From Conus ventricosus (lineage: Eukaryota > Mollusca > Gastropoda > Neogastropoda > Conidae), in assembly GCA_018398815.1 (NCBI GenBank), contig CM031622.1:14223017-14287016 (forward strand): a stretch of 64,000 nt of DNA, written 5' to 3'. The notes under the pieces are model-generated. The model was given only the letters and a program-made list of their open reading frames with translations, had not been told where the DNA came from and searched no databases. Below, in pieces: positions 1-11,423 of the stretch. Numbering within the stretch: the stretch's first letter is position 1; every line of letters begins with the position of its first letter. The position numbers were made by a program, and so were the translations under genes.

Positions 1-365
1 TTTTTAAAATTAAAAACACTGACACCTTTGAATTTTTTTTGGTTGCAACTCCGTCTCCTCCTTTTTGTTTTTCTTGGCTGTGTCATCTTTTTGATCCTGT
101 GGTGGCATTTCTGCCATGTTGATTATTTAACCACCTCATTCACAGCTATTTCAAAAAACACAGGGTGTATTTAACATCAGATTTTCAGGGCAACACAACA
201 GAGGAGAAAGGTATTGCTACTTATTACTTTAGTTGTATTCAGTGGTGCCTTTTTGACCCACATTTGTAGGTTACCTCTACCAAGCCCCTTGCAGGCAAAG
301 TTAAATACATATAGAAATAAAGCCAGCAAGAGTGAGTACCTCCCCCCTGGGGTGACACCACATCC
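1..365. repeat. Left copy of a duplicated flank with a diverged SINE segment
   Basis: This stretch matches 7471-7845 almost base for base, with a few small indels. The part from about 230 to 365 also resembles, at lower identity, the minus-strand SINE segment at 63110-63245: both run through a 'ttcagtgg.gcct' block, a 'ctac.aagccc' block and a 'gtgagt...ctcc' block in the same order. No gene is seen. It probably belongs to the same locus as 7471-7845, counted twice in the assembly. Confidence 0.7.
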
Positions 366-2965
366 ATGCCATTAATGCCCATGACCTGGCTGACACATGC
401 CATTAATGTCCATGACCTGGCTGACACATGCCATTAATGCCCATGACCTGGCTGACACATGCCATTAATGTCCATGACCTGGCTGATACATGCCATAAAT
501 GTCCATGACCTGGCTGATACATGTCATTAATGCCCATGACCTGGCGGACACATGCCATTAATGCCTGTGACCTGGTTGATACATGCCATTAATGCCCATG
601 ACCTGGATGATACATGTCATTAATGCCCATGACTGGCTGACACATGCCATTAATGCCCATGACCTGGCTGACACATGCCATTAATGTCCATGACCTGGCT
701 GACATGCCATTAATGCCCATGACCTGGCTGGTACCTGCCATTAATGTCCATGACCTGGCTGATACATGCCATTAATGTCCATGACCTGGCTGATACATGC
801 CATTAATGTCCATGACCTGGCTGACACATGCCATTAATGTCCATGACAATGCCCATGACCTGGCTGATACATGCCATTAATGCCCATGACCTGGCTGATA
901 CATGCCATTAATGTCCATGACCTGGCTGATACATGCCATTAATGCCCATGACCTGGCTGATACTGCCATTAATGTCCATGACCTGGCTGATACCTGCCAT
1001 TAATGCCCATGACCTGGCTGACACATGCCATTAATGCCCATGACCTGGCTGATACCTGCCATTAATGCCCATGACCTGGCTGATACCTGCCATTAATGTC
1101 CATGACCTGGTTGATACATGCCATTAATGCCCATGACCTGGCTGATACATGCCATTAATGTCCATGACCTGGCTGATACCTGCCATTAATGTCCATGACA
1201 ATGCCTGTGACCTGGCTGATACCTGCCATTAATGCCCATGACCTGGCTGACACATGCCATTAATGCCCATGACCTGGCTGACACATGCCATTAATGTCCA
1301 TCACCTGGCTGATACCTGCCATTAATGTCCATGACCTGGCTGATACCTGCCATTAATGCCCATGACCTGGCTGATACCTGCCATTAATGTCCATGACCTG
1401 GCTGACACATGCCATTAATGCCCATGACAATGCCCATGACCTGGCTGATACATGCCATTAATGCCCATGACAATGCCTATGACCTGACTGATACATGCCA
1501 TTAATGCCCATGACCTGGCTGACACATGCCATTAATGCCCGTGACCTGGCTGACACATGGCATTAATGCCTGTGACCTGGCTGATACATGCCATTAATGC
1601 CCATGACAATGCCCATGACCTGGCTGATACATGCCATTAATGCCCATGACCTGGTTGATACATGCCATTAATGCCCATGACCTGGCTGATACCTGCCATT
1701 AATGCCTATGACCTGGCTGGCATATGCCATTAATGCCTGTGACCTGGCTGATACATGCCATTAATGCCCATGACCTGGCTGATACCTGCCATTAATGCCT
1801 ATGACCTGGCTGACACATGCCATTAATGCCCATGACCTGGCTGACACATGCCATTAATGCCCATGACCTGGCTGATACCTGCCATTAATGCCCATGACCT
1901 GACTGATACATGCCATTAATGCCTGTGACCTGGCTGATACATGCCATTAATGCCCATGACCTGGCTGATACCTGCCATTAATGCCCATGACCTGACTGAT
2001 ACATGCCATTAATGCCTGTGACTGGCTGATACATGCCATTAATGCCTGTGACCTGGCTGATACATGCCATTAATGTCCATGACAATGCTCATGACCTGGC
2101 TGATACATGCCATTAATGCCTGTGACCTGGCTGATACATGCCATTAATGCCCATGACCTGGCTGATACATGCCATTAATGCCCATGACCTGGCTGATACA
2201 TGCCATTAATGCCCATGACCTGGCGGATACATGCCATTAATGCCCATGACCTGGCTGTCATATGCCATTAATGCCTGTGACCTGGCTGATACATGCCATT
2301 AATGCCCATGACCTGGCTGATACATGCCATTAATGCCTATGGCCTGGTTGATACATGCCATTAATGCCCATGACCTGGCTGACACATGCCATTAATGCCC
2401 ATGGCCTGGCTGACACATGCCATTGATGCCCATGACCTGGCTGATACATGCCATTAATGCCCATGACCTGGCTGATACATGCCATTAATGCCATGACCTG
2501 GCTGATACATGCCATTAATGCCTGTGACCTGGCTGATACATGCCATTAATGCCCATGACCTGGCTGATACATGCCATTAATGCCCATGACCTGGCTGATA
2601 CATGTCATTAATGCCCATGACCTGGCTGACACATGCCATTAATGTCCATGACCTGGCTGACACATGCCATTAATGCCCATGACCTGGCTGACACATGCCA
2701 TTAATGCCCATGACCTGGCTGATACCTGCCATTAATGCCCATGACCTGGCTGATACCTGCCATTAATGCCCATGACCTGGCTGATGCCTGCCATTAATGC
2801 CCATGACCTGGCTGATACCTGCCATTAATGCCCATGACCTGGCTGATACCTGCCATTAATGCCCATGACAATGCCCATGACCTGGCTGATACCTGCCATT
2901 ATGCCCTGACAATGCCATGACTGCTGCAATCATTAATGCCCATGACTGGCTGGCACAAACAACTG
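366..2965. repeat. 31-bp minisatellite, copy 1 (about 84 units)
   Basis: The unit reads roughly acatgccattaatgcccatg followed by acctggctgac/t. The start-to-start distance is 31 bp (for example 366 and 397). Variants alternate in a characteristic order (gcccat/gtccat, acatgcc/acctgcc, and inserted short 'acaatgccc' units). The same order of variants occurs in the block at 7846-10510. The last 80 bases before the gap look eroded by indels. Confidence 0.95.
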
Positions 2966-3000
2966 ATGTGAATCACTAGGGATTTATAAGACCGGACTTG

Positions 3001-4000
3001 NNNNNNNNNNNNNNNNNNNNNNNNNNNNNNNNNNNNNNNNNNNNNNNNNNNNNNNNNNNNNNNNNNNNNNNNNNNNNNNNNNNNNNNNNNNNNNNNNNNN
3101 NNNNNNNNNNNNNNNNNNNNNNNNNNNNNNNNNNNNNNNNNNNNNNNNNNNNNNNNNNNNNNNNNNNNNNNNNNNNNNNNNNNNNNNNNNNNNNNNNNNN
3201 NNNNNNNNNNNNNNNNNNNNNNNNNNNNNNNNNNNNNNNNNNNNNNNNNNNNNNNNNNNNNNNNNNNNNNNNNNNNNNNNNNNNNNNNNNNNNNNNNNNN
3301 NNNNNNNNNNNNNNNNNNNNNNNNNNNNNNNNNNNNNNNNNNNNNNNNNNNNNNNNNNNNNNNNNNNNNNNNNNNNNNNNNNNNNNNNNNNNNNNNNNNN
3401 NNNNNNNNNNNNNNNNNNNNNNNNNNNNNNNNNNNNNNNNNNNNNNNNNNNNNNNNNNNNNNNNNNNNNNNNNNNNNNNNNNNNNNNNNNNNNNNNNNNN
3501 NNNNNNNNNNNNNNNNNNNNNNNNNNNNNNNNNNNNNNNNNNNNNNNNNNNNNNNNNNNNNNNNNNNNNNNNNNNNNNNNNNNNNNNNNNNNNNNNNNNN
3601 NNNNNNNNNNNNNNNNNNNNNNNNNNNNNNNNNNNNNNNNNNNNNNNNNNNNNNNNNNNNNNNNNNNNNNNNNNNNNNNNNNNNNNNNNNNNNNNNNNNN
3701 NNNNNNNNNNNNNNNNNNNNNNNNNNNNNNNNNNNNNNNNNNNNNNNNNNNNNNNNNNNNNNNNNNNNNNNNNNNNNNNNNNNNNNNNNNNNNNNNNNNN
3801 NNNNNNNNNNNNNNNNNNNNNNNNNNNNNNNNNNNNNNNNNNNNNNNNNNNNNNNNNNNNNNNNNNNNNNNNNNNNNNNNNNNNNNNNNNNNNNNNNNNN
3901 NNNNNNNNNNNNNNNNNNNNNNNNNNNNNNNNNNNNNNNNNNNNNNNNNNNNNNNNNNNNNNNNNNNNNNNNNNNNNNNNNNNNNNNNNNNNNNNNNNNN
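3001..4000. other. Assembly gap (1000 N)
   Basis: Exactly 1000 unknown bases, which is typical of a scaffold gap of unknown size. The sequence just to its left is a degraded match to 10470-10570, so the left contig probably ends inside the locus that is assembled again further right. Confidence 0.98.
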
Positions 4001-4623
4001 CAACACTCGAGAGCTCAGGGATGAAACGACGTGTACTTCCATGGCTGTAGAAATAAGTCATGGTGAGAAAATCCAATCCGATGCATACCACACTCCCAAC
4101 AGGTGAACCTAATACTTCGCCATGGCAGGTTAGAGTAAAACCTAGGTTTGAGAAAACTAATCCCGATACCACTCAGCACATGCATACAAGTCCTCCTACG
4201 ATGACAGGACAGAGACACAGAGAGAGAGAGAGAGGGGAGAGAGAGAGGAGAGAGATGGGAGGGGATGGAAGCAAACACAGACATCAAGACAGAGGTATGA
4301 AATGGATGAGAGACAGGGTTAGAAGCAAACACAATGGGTGAGAAAGTGAGCTAGAGAGAGAGAGGAGAGAGAGGAGAGAGAGAGAGAGGGAGAGAGAGAG
4401 AGGAGAGAGAGAGGGGGGGGGGGAGGGGGAAGGGAGAGGGAGACAGACAGGCAGGCAGACAGTGAGTGAAAGATGCATAGAAATATATTTTCATTTGCAG
4501 CATACTCAAGATTCAAAATGACATCAAACTGTGTTGGCTGTTAGTAAATATTCCATTAAATATCTGTGCTAATTTGAATCATGCCAAGCTGTTTTTATTT
4601 CCTGGTCAGGGATATCATCTCAG
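4001..4623. other. Intron-like sequence with GA-rich low complexity
   Basis: No gene is recognised. A purine-rich GA/GGA tract runs from about 4214 to 4455 and ends in a short GACA/GGCA run. The rest is AT-rich with no protein similarity that I recognise on either strand. If the layout is right, it lies in an intron of the minus-strand LACTB2-like gene. Confidence 0.6.
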
Positions 4624-4732
4624 GATTATCCACCTGAATTGGAAAGAGAAACCTTGGATGAATCTGTTCTTGGTTGGGGAGTGAACAATTTGGTTTCATT
4701 CTGCAGAGTACTGACGGAATTTTCCTGCAAAG
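4624..4732 (+). CDS. Unassigned exon-like open frame
   Basis: A 109-bp open stretch is preceded by a pyrimidine tract and AG, and followed by a good donor (aaag|gtaatg). It reads DYPPELERETLDE, then SVLGWGVNNLVSFCRV, with an amino-acid composition that looks protein-like. I do not recognise a family. It lies antisense to the LACTB2-like gene. It could be chance, an old retrocopy fragment or an exon of an unknown gene, so confidence is low. Confidence 0.18.
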
Positions 4733-5265
4733 GTAATGTGGTGTGAGTTTGTTCATAATTTTATCATGAAAATGGCTTTCTGAAACTGACATTTCAGATT
4801 ATAACGGATAAAAAATTAAGTGTTCTTCAATAATTGTCTTGGGTAGAAGAATGTCTATACTTTTGAGTGTTCTTAAAGTTTAAGAGTTAGAGTGGAGTCA
4901 TGAAAAGATCACAAGAAATAGTTACCATTACCTAGATCACAAGAAATAGTTACCATTACCTAGATCAAGTAACTGATCAGAAGCAACTGTTACCAACACC
5001 TAAACCAAGTACCAGAAGAGAAGCAACTTCTTCTAACTTTCATGGGGACACACAGAGAGAAAATAAGAGAGAGAGACAGAGAGAGAGAGAGAGACAAGAG
5101 AGAGAGAGACAGAGAGAGAGAGGACAGTCAGACAGACAGACAGTCAGACAGACAGACGGACAGAACACAGAAAGACCATAGTATATACTACTTGCTTTAC
5201 ATTAAACAAATATGTGCAGTCACTAGTATATGCACTTCCTCAGGCAATGACAAAAAATGGCTTAC
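4733..5265. other. Intronic low-complexity stretch
   Basis: This holds a short direct duplication (agatcacaagaaatagttac, near 4903 and 4932) and a GA then GACA microsatellite at about 5053-5165. No coding signal is seen. It would be LACTB2 intron 3 on the minus strand. Confidence 0.6.
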
Positions 5266-5380
5266 TTAAGAGTGGCCCCCTCTGTGTGAAAGACATGCTG
5301 GTCCTTGACAAACATGTAGCTGGTTTCTTGCAGTGGGACATCCTCAACTGACAACCGCTTTATTTTGGACACTGGAAATT
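5266..5380 (-). CDS. LACTB2: LACTB2-like exon 3 (partial gene)
   Basis: Read on the minus strand, this gives EFPVSKIKRLSVEDVPL, then QETSYMFVKDQHVF, then HTEGATL, and ends at a good donor (CTTAA|gtaagc, phase 2). This matches the part of LACTB2 that links the first metal site to the TPGHT...H strand, where vertebrate proteins read YVYLKDGDVIKTEGATL. The acceptor is either the AG before 5380 or the one before 5371; both leave two bases before the first codon. Exon 2 ends in phase 0, so the join does not fit directly. Either a short exon lies between them, hidden in the repeat-rich intron, or there is an indel. The downstream exons with the remaining metal ligands are not found in the window. 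Confidence 0.72.
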
Positions 5381-6390
5381 CTGTTGACGGAAAAGGATCG
5401 TTTCATTACCATGGATAATGTTCAGAAAACACACAGACATGGCACTGAACAGGAAAGGCATGCAAGGGCGTGGAAATGTACAGAAACAGAATCACAGGTT
5501 ATTAACACATGCTTCATTTGCAGCAGTCTGTAGTTTTTAGTACTGTAACCTGAGAGACCACACAAGGCCTTTTCAGGACAGTCAACCTGAAGATAAAAGA
5601 CCACACCTTGACAAAGGAAAGAAAGTCATGTCATGATAAAGTAACAAGCAACCATGATATCATATACATACTAACAGTAGTTGGTTTACTGACATCCTTA
5701 AGTCAGATAAGATTTGGCTGCATGGAAAGCAGATTTAGGGGTATGGAAAGCACAGTACAGATTTGGTGGTATGGAAAGCACTGTACAGATTTGGCGGTAT
5801 GGAAAGCACATTTGGCGGTATGGAAAGCACAGCACAGATTTGGCTCTATGGAAAACACAGTACAGATTTGGCTATATGGAAAGCACCAGCCAGCAAGCTA
5901 TCTGGCTAAAAGGACTACTTTCAATTGAAGATACGCCAAAAGGTATCACAGGAAAGACTGCAAGGACACTTGGGGGCAGTGCAGACCTCTGCAAATGTCG
6001 AAAAGATCCTGGACTAGCCCTCTGAGTCAGATCATAAGAGAAAACCAAAATTCTGTTCCTGCCAGGGGAAGTAATAGCTGGTATGGACTGAAACAGTTAC
6101 TTCCCACATACTTCTTCATTTTATAAGATATGGAATGTTTATGGTTATATCTCTACAAATGTTACAATTTCATGAAAACATATTACTTCTTACGCAGTCA
6201 CCAAACTGCAAAAGTGACTTCACAGTTTTCATGTTCAGTGAAAAATCTGTGACAATCTTGCTAAATGAATACAGGATCTGTCATTCAATCTGGATCTTTA
6301 CTTTGGATCTGACCTAAAATTTGATAGGTTCATTCATAGGTCACATTCCATATTTCCTTTAATGTTTGGTAAAACCAGTACATTAGTCTT
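5381..6390. repeat. Intronic DNA with a 28-bp degenerate tandem repeat
   Basis: About six degenerate units of 28 bp (gtatggaaagcacagtacag plus atttggtg) lie at 5725-5890. The remaining sequence shows no gene. The local open frames rich in GMES/WKHS are produced by the repeat. Confidence 0.7.
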
Positions 6391-6549
6391 TAGCTTAACA
6401 GCATTTGTAACAGTCTTTAGACTTTAGCTTAACAGCATTTGTAACAGTCTTTAGTCTTTAGCTTAACAGCATTTGTAACAGTCTTTAGTCTTTAGCTTAA
6501 CAGCATTTGTAAGTCTTTAGTCTTTAGCTTAACAGCATTTGTAACAGTC
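6391..6549. repeat. Short minisatellite, about 34-bp unit
   Basis: Four to five copies of a unit built from gtctttag and cttaacagcatttgtaaca. Units differ in how many gtctttag blocks they have. It lies directly upstream of the 33-bp array. Confidence 0.85.
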
Positions 6550-6589
6550 TTGCTGGACTGTTCCAGGCCCTGCGCCACTGATCCACATC

Positions 6590-6956
6590 AACATTTCACA
6601 GTCTGTCCTCAGGCCCATGGTCAGCATTTCACAGTCTGTCCTCAGGCCCATGGTCAACATTTTACAGTCTGTCCTCAGGCCCATGGTCAACATTTCACAG
6701 TCTGTTCTCAGGCCCATGGTCAACATTTCACAGTCTGTCCTCAGGCCCATGGTCAACATTTCACAGTCTGTTCTCAGGCCCATGGTCAACATTTCACAGT
6801 CTGTCCTCAGGCCCATGGTCAACATTTCACAGTCTGTCCTCAGGCCCATGGTCAACATTTTACAGTCTGTCCTCAGGCCCATGGTCAACATTTCACAGTT
6901 TGTCCTCAGGCCCATGGTCAACATTTCACAGTCTGTCCTCAGGCCCATGATCAAAT
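6590..6956. repeat. 33-bp minisatellite (11 units)
   Basis: The unit is acagtctgtcctcaggccca followed by tggtcaacatttc. Because the period is a multiple of three, open frames run through it on both strands (11-residue peptide repeats such as CPQAHGQHFTV on plus and MGLRTDCEMLT on minus). There is no start context, splice pattern or family match to suggest a real protein. Confidence 0.93.
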
Positions 6957-7200
6957 GCTCAGAGCGTTTACCTTTGAAGCTGGAGGTTTTTCTGTCTACC
7001 CAGCAGTAAAAGGGTACATGATTTAGTTCAGGGAAAGTTAAGCCAGGTGGAAGGAAAGGGAAGGCCTTGCCTTCCATCAAACCCTGCCCTAGACATGGTC
7101 AATCTCTTGACAGTTGACTGCCCCTATGGCCGATAGGCAATGGGAAGTTTAACCTTTAGCCATAGATGACATTTTACTGGATCCAATGGTCGGTGTGTAA
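6957..7200 (+). repeat. Dispersed repeat S2, copy 1
   Basis: This shares an ordered set of blocks with 14800-15075 and 22210-22450: a 'gggtac..gatt.agtt..gg.aagttaa' block, a 'ggc...ccttccat.a..ctg' block, 'ccctagac', then 'cc.tatggcc.ataggc..tggga..ttaa'. It is probably a SINE or a short non-autonomous element; the 15-kb copy shows a degenerate tRNA-like head. Confidence 0.75.
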
Positions 7201-7470
7201 CCTTGATGACAGATAAGCACCCCCCCTCCCTCCCTCCCCCCCCCCCCCCCCACAAAAAAAAAAGAAAAGAAAAAAAAGGAAGAAAAAAAAATGGAAGCAA
7301 GTGAATTCATAACACCTGTCACGCAAGTGACAAAACAATCAATGTTTCAATTTTACTTTGGCTCAGATGATGGGCCTAAAGAGCGTTTTTCTTTTCTATC
7401 TTAAGTGGAAATCATTTATTCAGCCATTCAGTGAATGCCTAGGAGATATTCTGTTGGAAGAGAATGTTGA
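7201..7470. other. Low-complexity spacer
   Basis: A poly-C run near 7229-7250 is followed by poly-A/GA-rich sequence to about 7292. No gene is seen. Confidence 0.6.
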
Positions 7471-7845
7471 TCTTTTTTCAAAATAAAAAACACTGACACC
7501 TTTGAATTTTGTTTGGTTGCAACTCCGTCTCCTCCTTTTCTTGTTTTTCTTGGCTGTGTCATCTTGTGATCCTGTGGTGGCATTTCTGCCATGTTGATTA
7601 TTTCAACCACCTCATTCACAGCTATACAAAATCAACAGGGTGTATTCAACATCAGATTTTCACTGGGCAACACAACAGAGGAGAAAGGTATTGCTACTTA
7701 TTACTTTAGTTGTATTCAGTGGTGCCTTTTTTGACCCACCATTTGTAGGTTACCATCTACCAAGCCCCTTGCAGGCAAAGTTAAATACATATAGAAATAA
7801 AGCCAGCAAGAGTGAGTACCTCCCTCCTGAGGGTGACACCACATC
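7471..7845. repeat. Right copy of the duplicated flank with diverged SINE S1
   Basis: Near-identical to 1-365. From about 7710 onward the order of blocks matches the S1 SINE at 63110-63245 in the same orientation. The 31-bp array begins exactly where the S1-like similarity stops. Confidence 0.75.
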
Positions 7846-10510
7846 CATGCCATTAATGCCCATGACCTGGCTGACACATGCCATTAATGTCCATGACCTG
7901 GCTGACACATGCCATTAATGCCCATGACCTGGCTGACACATGCCATTAATGTCCATGACCTGGCTGATACATGCCATAAATGTCCATGACCTGGCTGATA
8001 CATGTCATTAATGCCCATGACCTGGCGGACACATGCCATTAATGCCTGTGACCTGGTTGATACATGCCATTAATGCCCATGACCTGGATGATACATGTCA
8101 TTAATGCCCATGACCTGGCTGACACATGCCATTAATGCCCATGACCTGGCTGACACATGCCATTAATGTCCATGACCTGGCTGACATGCCATTAATGCCC
8201 ATGACCTGGCTGGTACCTGCCATTAATGTCCATGACCTGGCTGATACATGCCATTAATGTCCATGACCTGGCTGATACATGCCATTAATGTCCATGACCT
8301 GGCTGACACATGCCATTAATGTCCATGACAATGCCCATGACCTGGCTGATACATGCCATTAATGCCCATGACCTGGCTGATACATGCCATTAATGTCCAT
8401 GACCTGGCTGATACATGCCATTAATGCCCATGACCTGGCTGATACCTGCCATTAATGTCCATGACCTGGCTGATACCTGCCATTAATGCCCATGACCTGG
8501 CTGACACATGCCATTAATGCCCATGACCTGGCTGATACCTGCCATTAATGCCCATGACCTGGCTGATACCTGCCATTAATGTCCATGACCTGGTTGATAC
8601 ATGCCATTAATGCCCATGACCTGGCTGATACATGCCATTAATGTCCATGACCTGGCTGATACCTGCCATTAATGTCCATGACAATGCCTGTGACCTGGCT
8701 GATACCTGCCATTAATGCCCATGACCTGGCTGACACATGCCATTAATGCCCATGACCTGGCTGACACATGCCATTAATGTCCATCACCTGGCTGATACCT
8801 GCCATTAATGTCCATGACCTGGCTGATACCTGCCATTAATGCCCATGACCTGGCTGATACCTGCCATTAATGTCCATGACCTGGCTGACACATGCCATTA
8901 ATGCCCATGACAATGCCCATGACCTGGCTGATACATGCCATTAATGCCCATGACAATGCCTATGACCTGACTGATACATGCCATTAATGCCCATGACCTG
9001 GCTGACACATGCCATTAATGCCCGTGACCTGGCTGACACATGGCATTAATGCCTGTGACCTGGCTGATACATGCCATTAATGCCCATGACAATGCCCATG
9101 ACCTGGCTGATACATGCCATTAATGCCCATGACCTGGTTGATACATGCCATTAATGCCCATGACCTGGCTGATACCATGCCATTAATGCCTATGACCTGG
9201 CTGGCATATGCCATTTAATGCCTGTGACCTGGCTGATACATGCCATTAATGCCCATGACCTGGCTGATACCTGCCATTAATGCCTATGACCTGGCTGACA
9301 CATGCCATTAATGCCATGACCTGGCTGACACATGCCATTAATGCCCATGACCTGGCTGATACCTGCCATTAATGCCCATGACCTGACTGTATACATGCCA
9401 TTAATGCCTGTGACCTGGTGATACATGCCATTAATGCCATGACCTGGCTGATACTGCCATTAATGCCCATGACCTGCTGATACATGCCATTAATGCCTGA
9501 CCTGGCTGATACATGCCATTAATGCCCATGACCTGGCTGATACATGCCATTAATGCCATGACCATTAATGCCTCTGACCTGGCTGATACATGCCATTAAT
9601 GCCTGTGACCTGGCTGATACATGCCATTAATGCCCATGCACCTGGCTGATACATGCCATTAATGCCATGGACCTGGCTGATACATGCCATTAATGCCCAT
9701 GACCTGGCTGATACATGCCATTAATGCCCATGACCTGGCTGATACATGCCATTAATGCCATGACCTGGCTGATACATGCCATTAATGCCCATGACCTGGC
9801 TGTACATGCCATTAATGCCTGTGACCTGGCTGATACATGCCATTAATGCCCATGACCTGGCTGATACATGCCATTAATGCCATGGCCTGGTTGATACTGC
9901 ATTAATGCCCATGACCTGGCTGACACATGCCATTAATGCCCATGACCTGGCTGACACATGCCATTAATGCCCATGACCTGGCTGATACATGCCATTAATG
10001 CCCATGACCTGGCTGATACATGCCATTAATGCCCATGACCTGGCTGATACTGCCATTAATGCCTGTGACCTGGCTGATACATGCCATTAATGCCCATGAC
10101 CTGGCTGATACATGCCATTAATGCCCATGACCTGGCTGATACATGTCCATTAATGCCCATGACCTGGCTGACACATGCCATTAATGTCCCATGACCTGGC
10201 TGACACATGCCATTAATGCCCATGACCTGGTGACACATGCCATTAATGCCCATGACCTGGCTGATACCTGCCATTAATGCCCATGGACCTGGCTGATACC
10301 TGCCATTAATGCCCATGACCTGGCTGATGCATGCCATTAATGCCCATGACCTGGCTGATACCTGCCATTAATGCCCATACCTGGCTGATACCTGCCATTA
10401 ATGCCCATGACATGCCCATGATCCTTGGCTGATACTGCCATTAATGCCCATGACAATGCCATGACTGGCTGACACATGCCATTAATGCCCATGACCTGGC
10501 TGGCACAAAC
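7846..10510. repeat. 31-bp minisatellite, copy 2 (about 86 units)
   Basis: Same unit and same order of unit variants as 366-2965, with single-base indels that become frequent after about 9180. It lies in intron 2 of the LACTB2-like gene, between exons 3 and 2 on the minus strand. Confidence 0.95.
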
Positions 10511-11157
10511 AACCTTGATGTGAATTCACTAGGGATGGATATAATGAAGAAATGTCTGTGACGGGACTTTGAACCACAACCTCCAAAGTGCTAGCCACTA
10601 CTCCTTGAGGCAGATCAACTTAATTATTTGTAAGTAGGGGTGTGACAATCTCCGTCCCCTCCTTCCCCCTTCTCCCACATTTTCTCTACCTTTATTTCCT
10701 TTGGAATTTGAGTAATTTGATGGAAAACCCTGACAATGTTATGCTGAGCATATATTGGGACATACATCCTTAGCAAAACACACCATACTCCTACATAATT
10801 TGTGGGTGTGGAAAGACATACTGTCTTGGGTAAAGTTATGAAAGCAGGCACCATGTTTACAAAGTGAAGCAAACCATGCATCCCTTTACAGTCATTTCAC
10901 TGAAGCGAGGAGGCAGGATGGATGAGGAAAGGAAAAAGACACAGAAGTATGAGAATATTAAGTTCCATTACAAAATTTTTCAGCGCTTCTGCATGTGCCG
11001 TTTCATTTACTGCATTGATATATCAGAGGCTTGATATTGTTTTCAGTACTGGTGCATATTTTCTTGATCACCTTTGGGAGAGAGACAGAGAAAGAAGGAG
11101 AGAGAGACAGAGGACAGACAGACAGATGAGAGAGAGAGAGAGAGAAGAGAAGATGAG

Positions 11158-11198
<41 letters not shown>

Positions 11199-11263
11199 GA
11201 GAAACAGACAGATAGAAACAGAGACAGACAACAGAGAGTAGCAAACAAGGACACTGAGATTAC
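10511..11263. other. LACTB2 intron 2, proximal part
   Basis: A tRNA-like SINE head lies at about 10559-10612 on the minus strand (agtggctagcactttggagg, then a ggttcaaagtcc B-box). A GA/GACA microsatellite runs from about 11081 to 11235. There is no other gene; the minus-strand open frame through the GA tract is an intronic extension of exon 2. Confidence 0.7.
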
Positions 11264-11423
11264 TTTCTGAAAAAGCCGACAGATATCATCCACCCCTCCC
11301 ACGTGATCTGGGTGCCAGTGAGTGACCACGATCTCCTGCAGAGATGCACAGAACTTCTCCAGGTAGACCTCAGAAGACAATGTACTTGGTACCTCAGCAT
11401 TGCCCGTGTCCACCAAGATACGT
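11264..11423 (-). CDS. LACTB2: LACTB2-like exon 2: metallo-beta-lactamase metal site
   Basis: This codes RRILVDTGNAEVPSTL, then SLQEIVVTHWHPDHVGGVDD and ICRLFQK. HWHPDH is the HxHxDH zinc-binding motif of the metallo-beta-lactamase fold, and the order DTG...EIVVTHWH.DH.GG..DI is that of animal LACTB2, a (mainly mitochondrial) endoribonuclease. The acceptor is tcaacag|a; the donor is cagaaa|gtaatc. The exon is 160 bp, enters in phase 2 and leaves in phase 0. The split arginine codon AG|A fits exon 1 exactly. Confidence 0.93.

Noticed and set aside
2976..4172. Open frames of 350-398 codons
   Set aside because: They run through the 1000-N gap, which has no stop codons by definition.
6529..7080. 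183-codon minus-strand and 158-codon plus-strand frames
   Set aside because: Produced by the 33-bp minisatellite whose period is a multiple of three; both strands are equally open, which is typical of repeats and not of a gene.
366..10510. CRISPR-like repeat pattern
   Set aside because: The 31-bp units are joined without unique spacers and the genome is animal, so this is a minisatellite.
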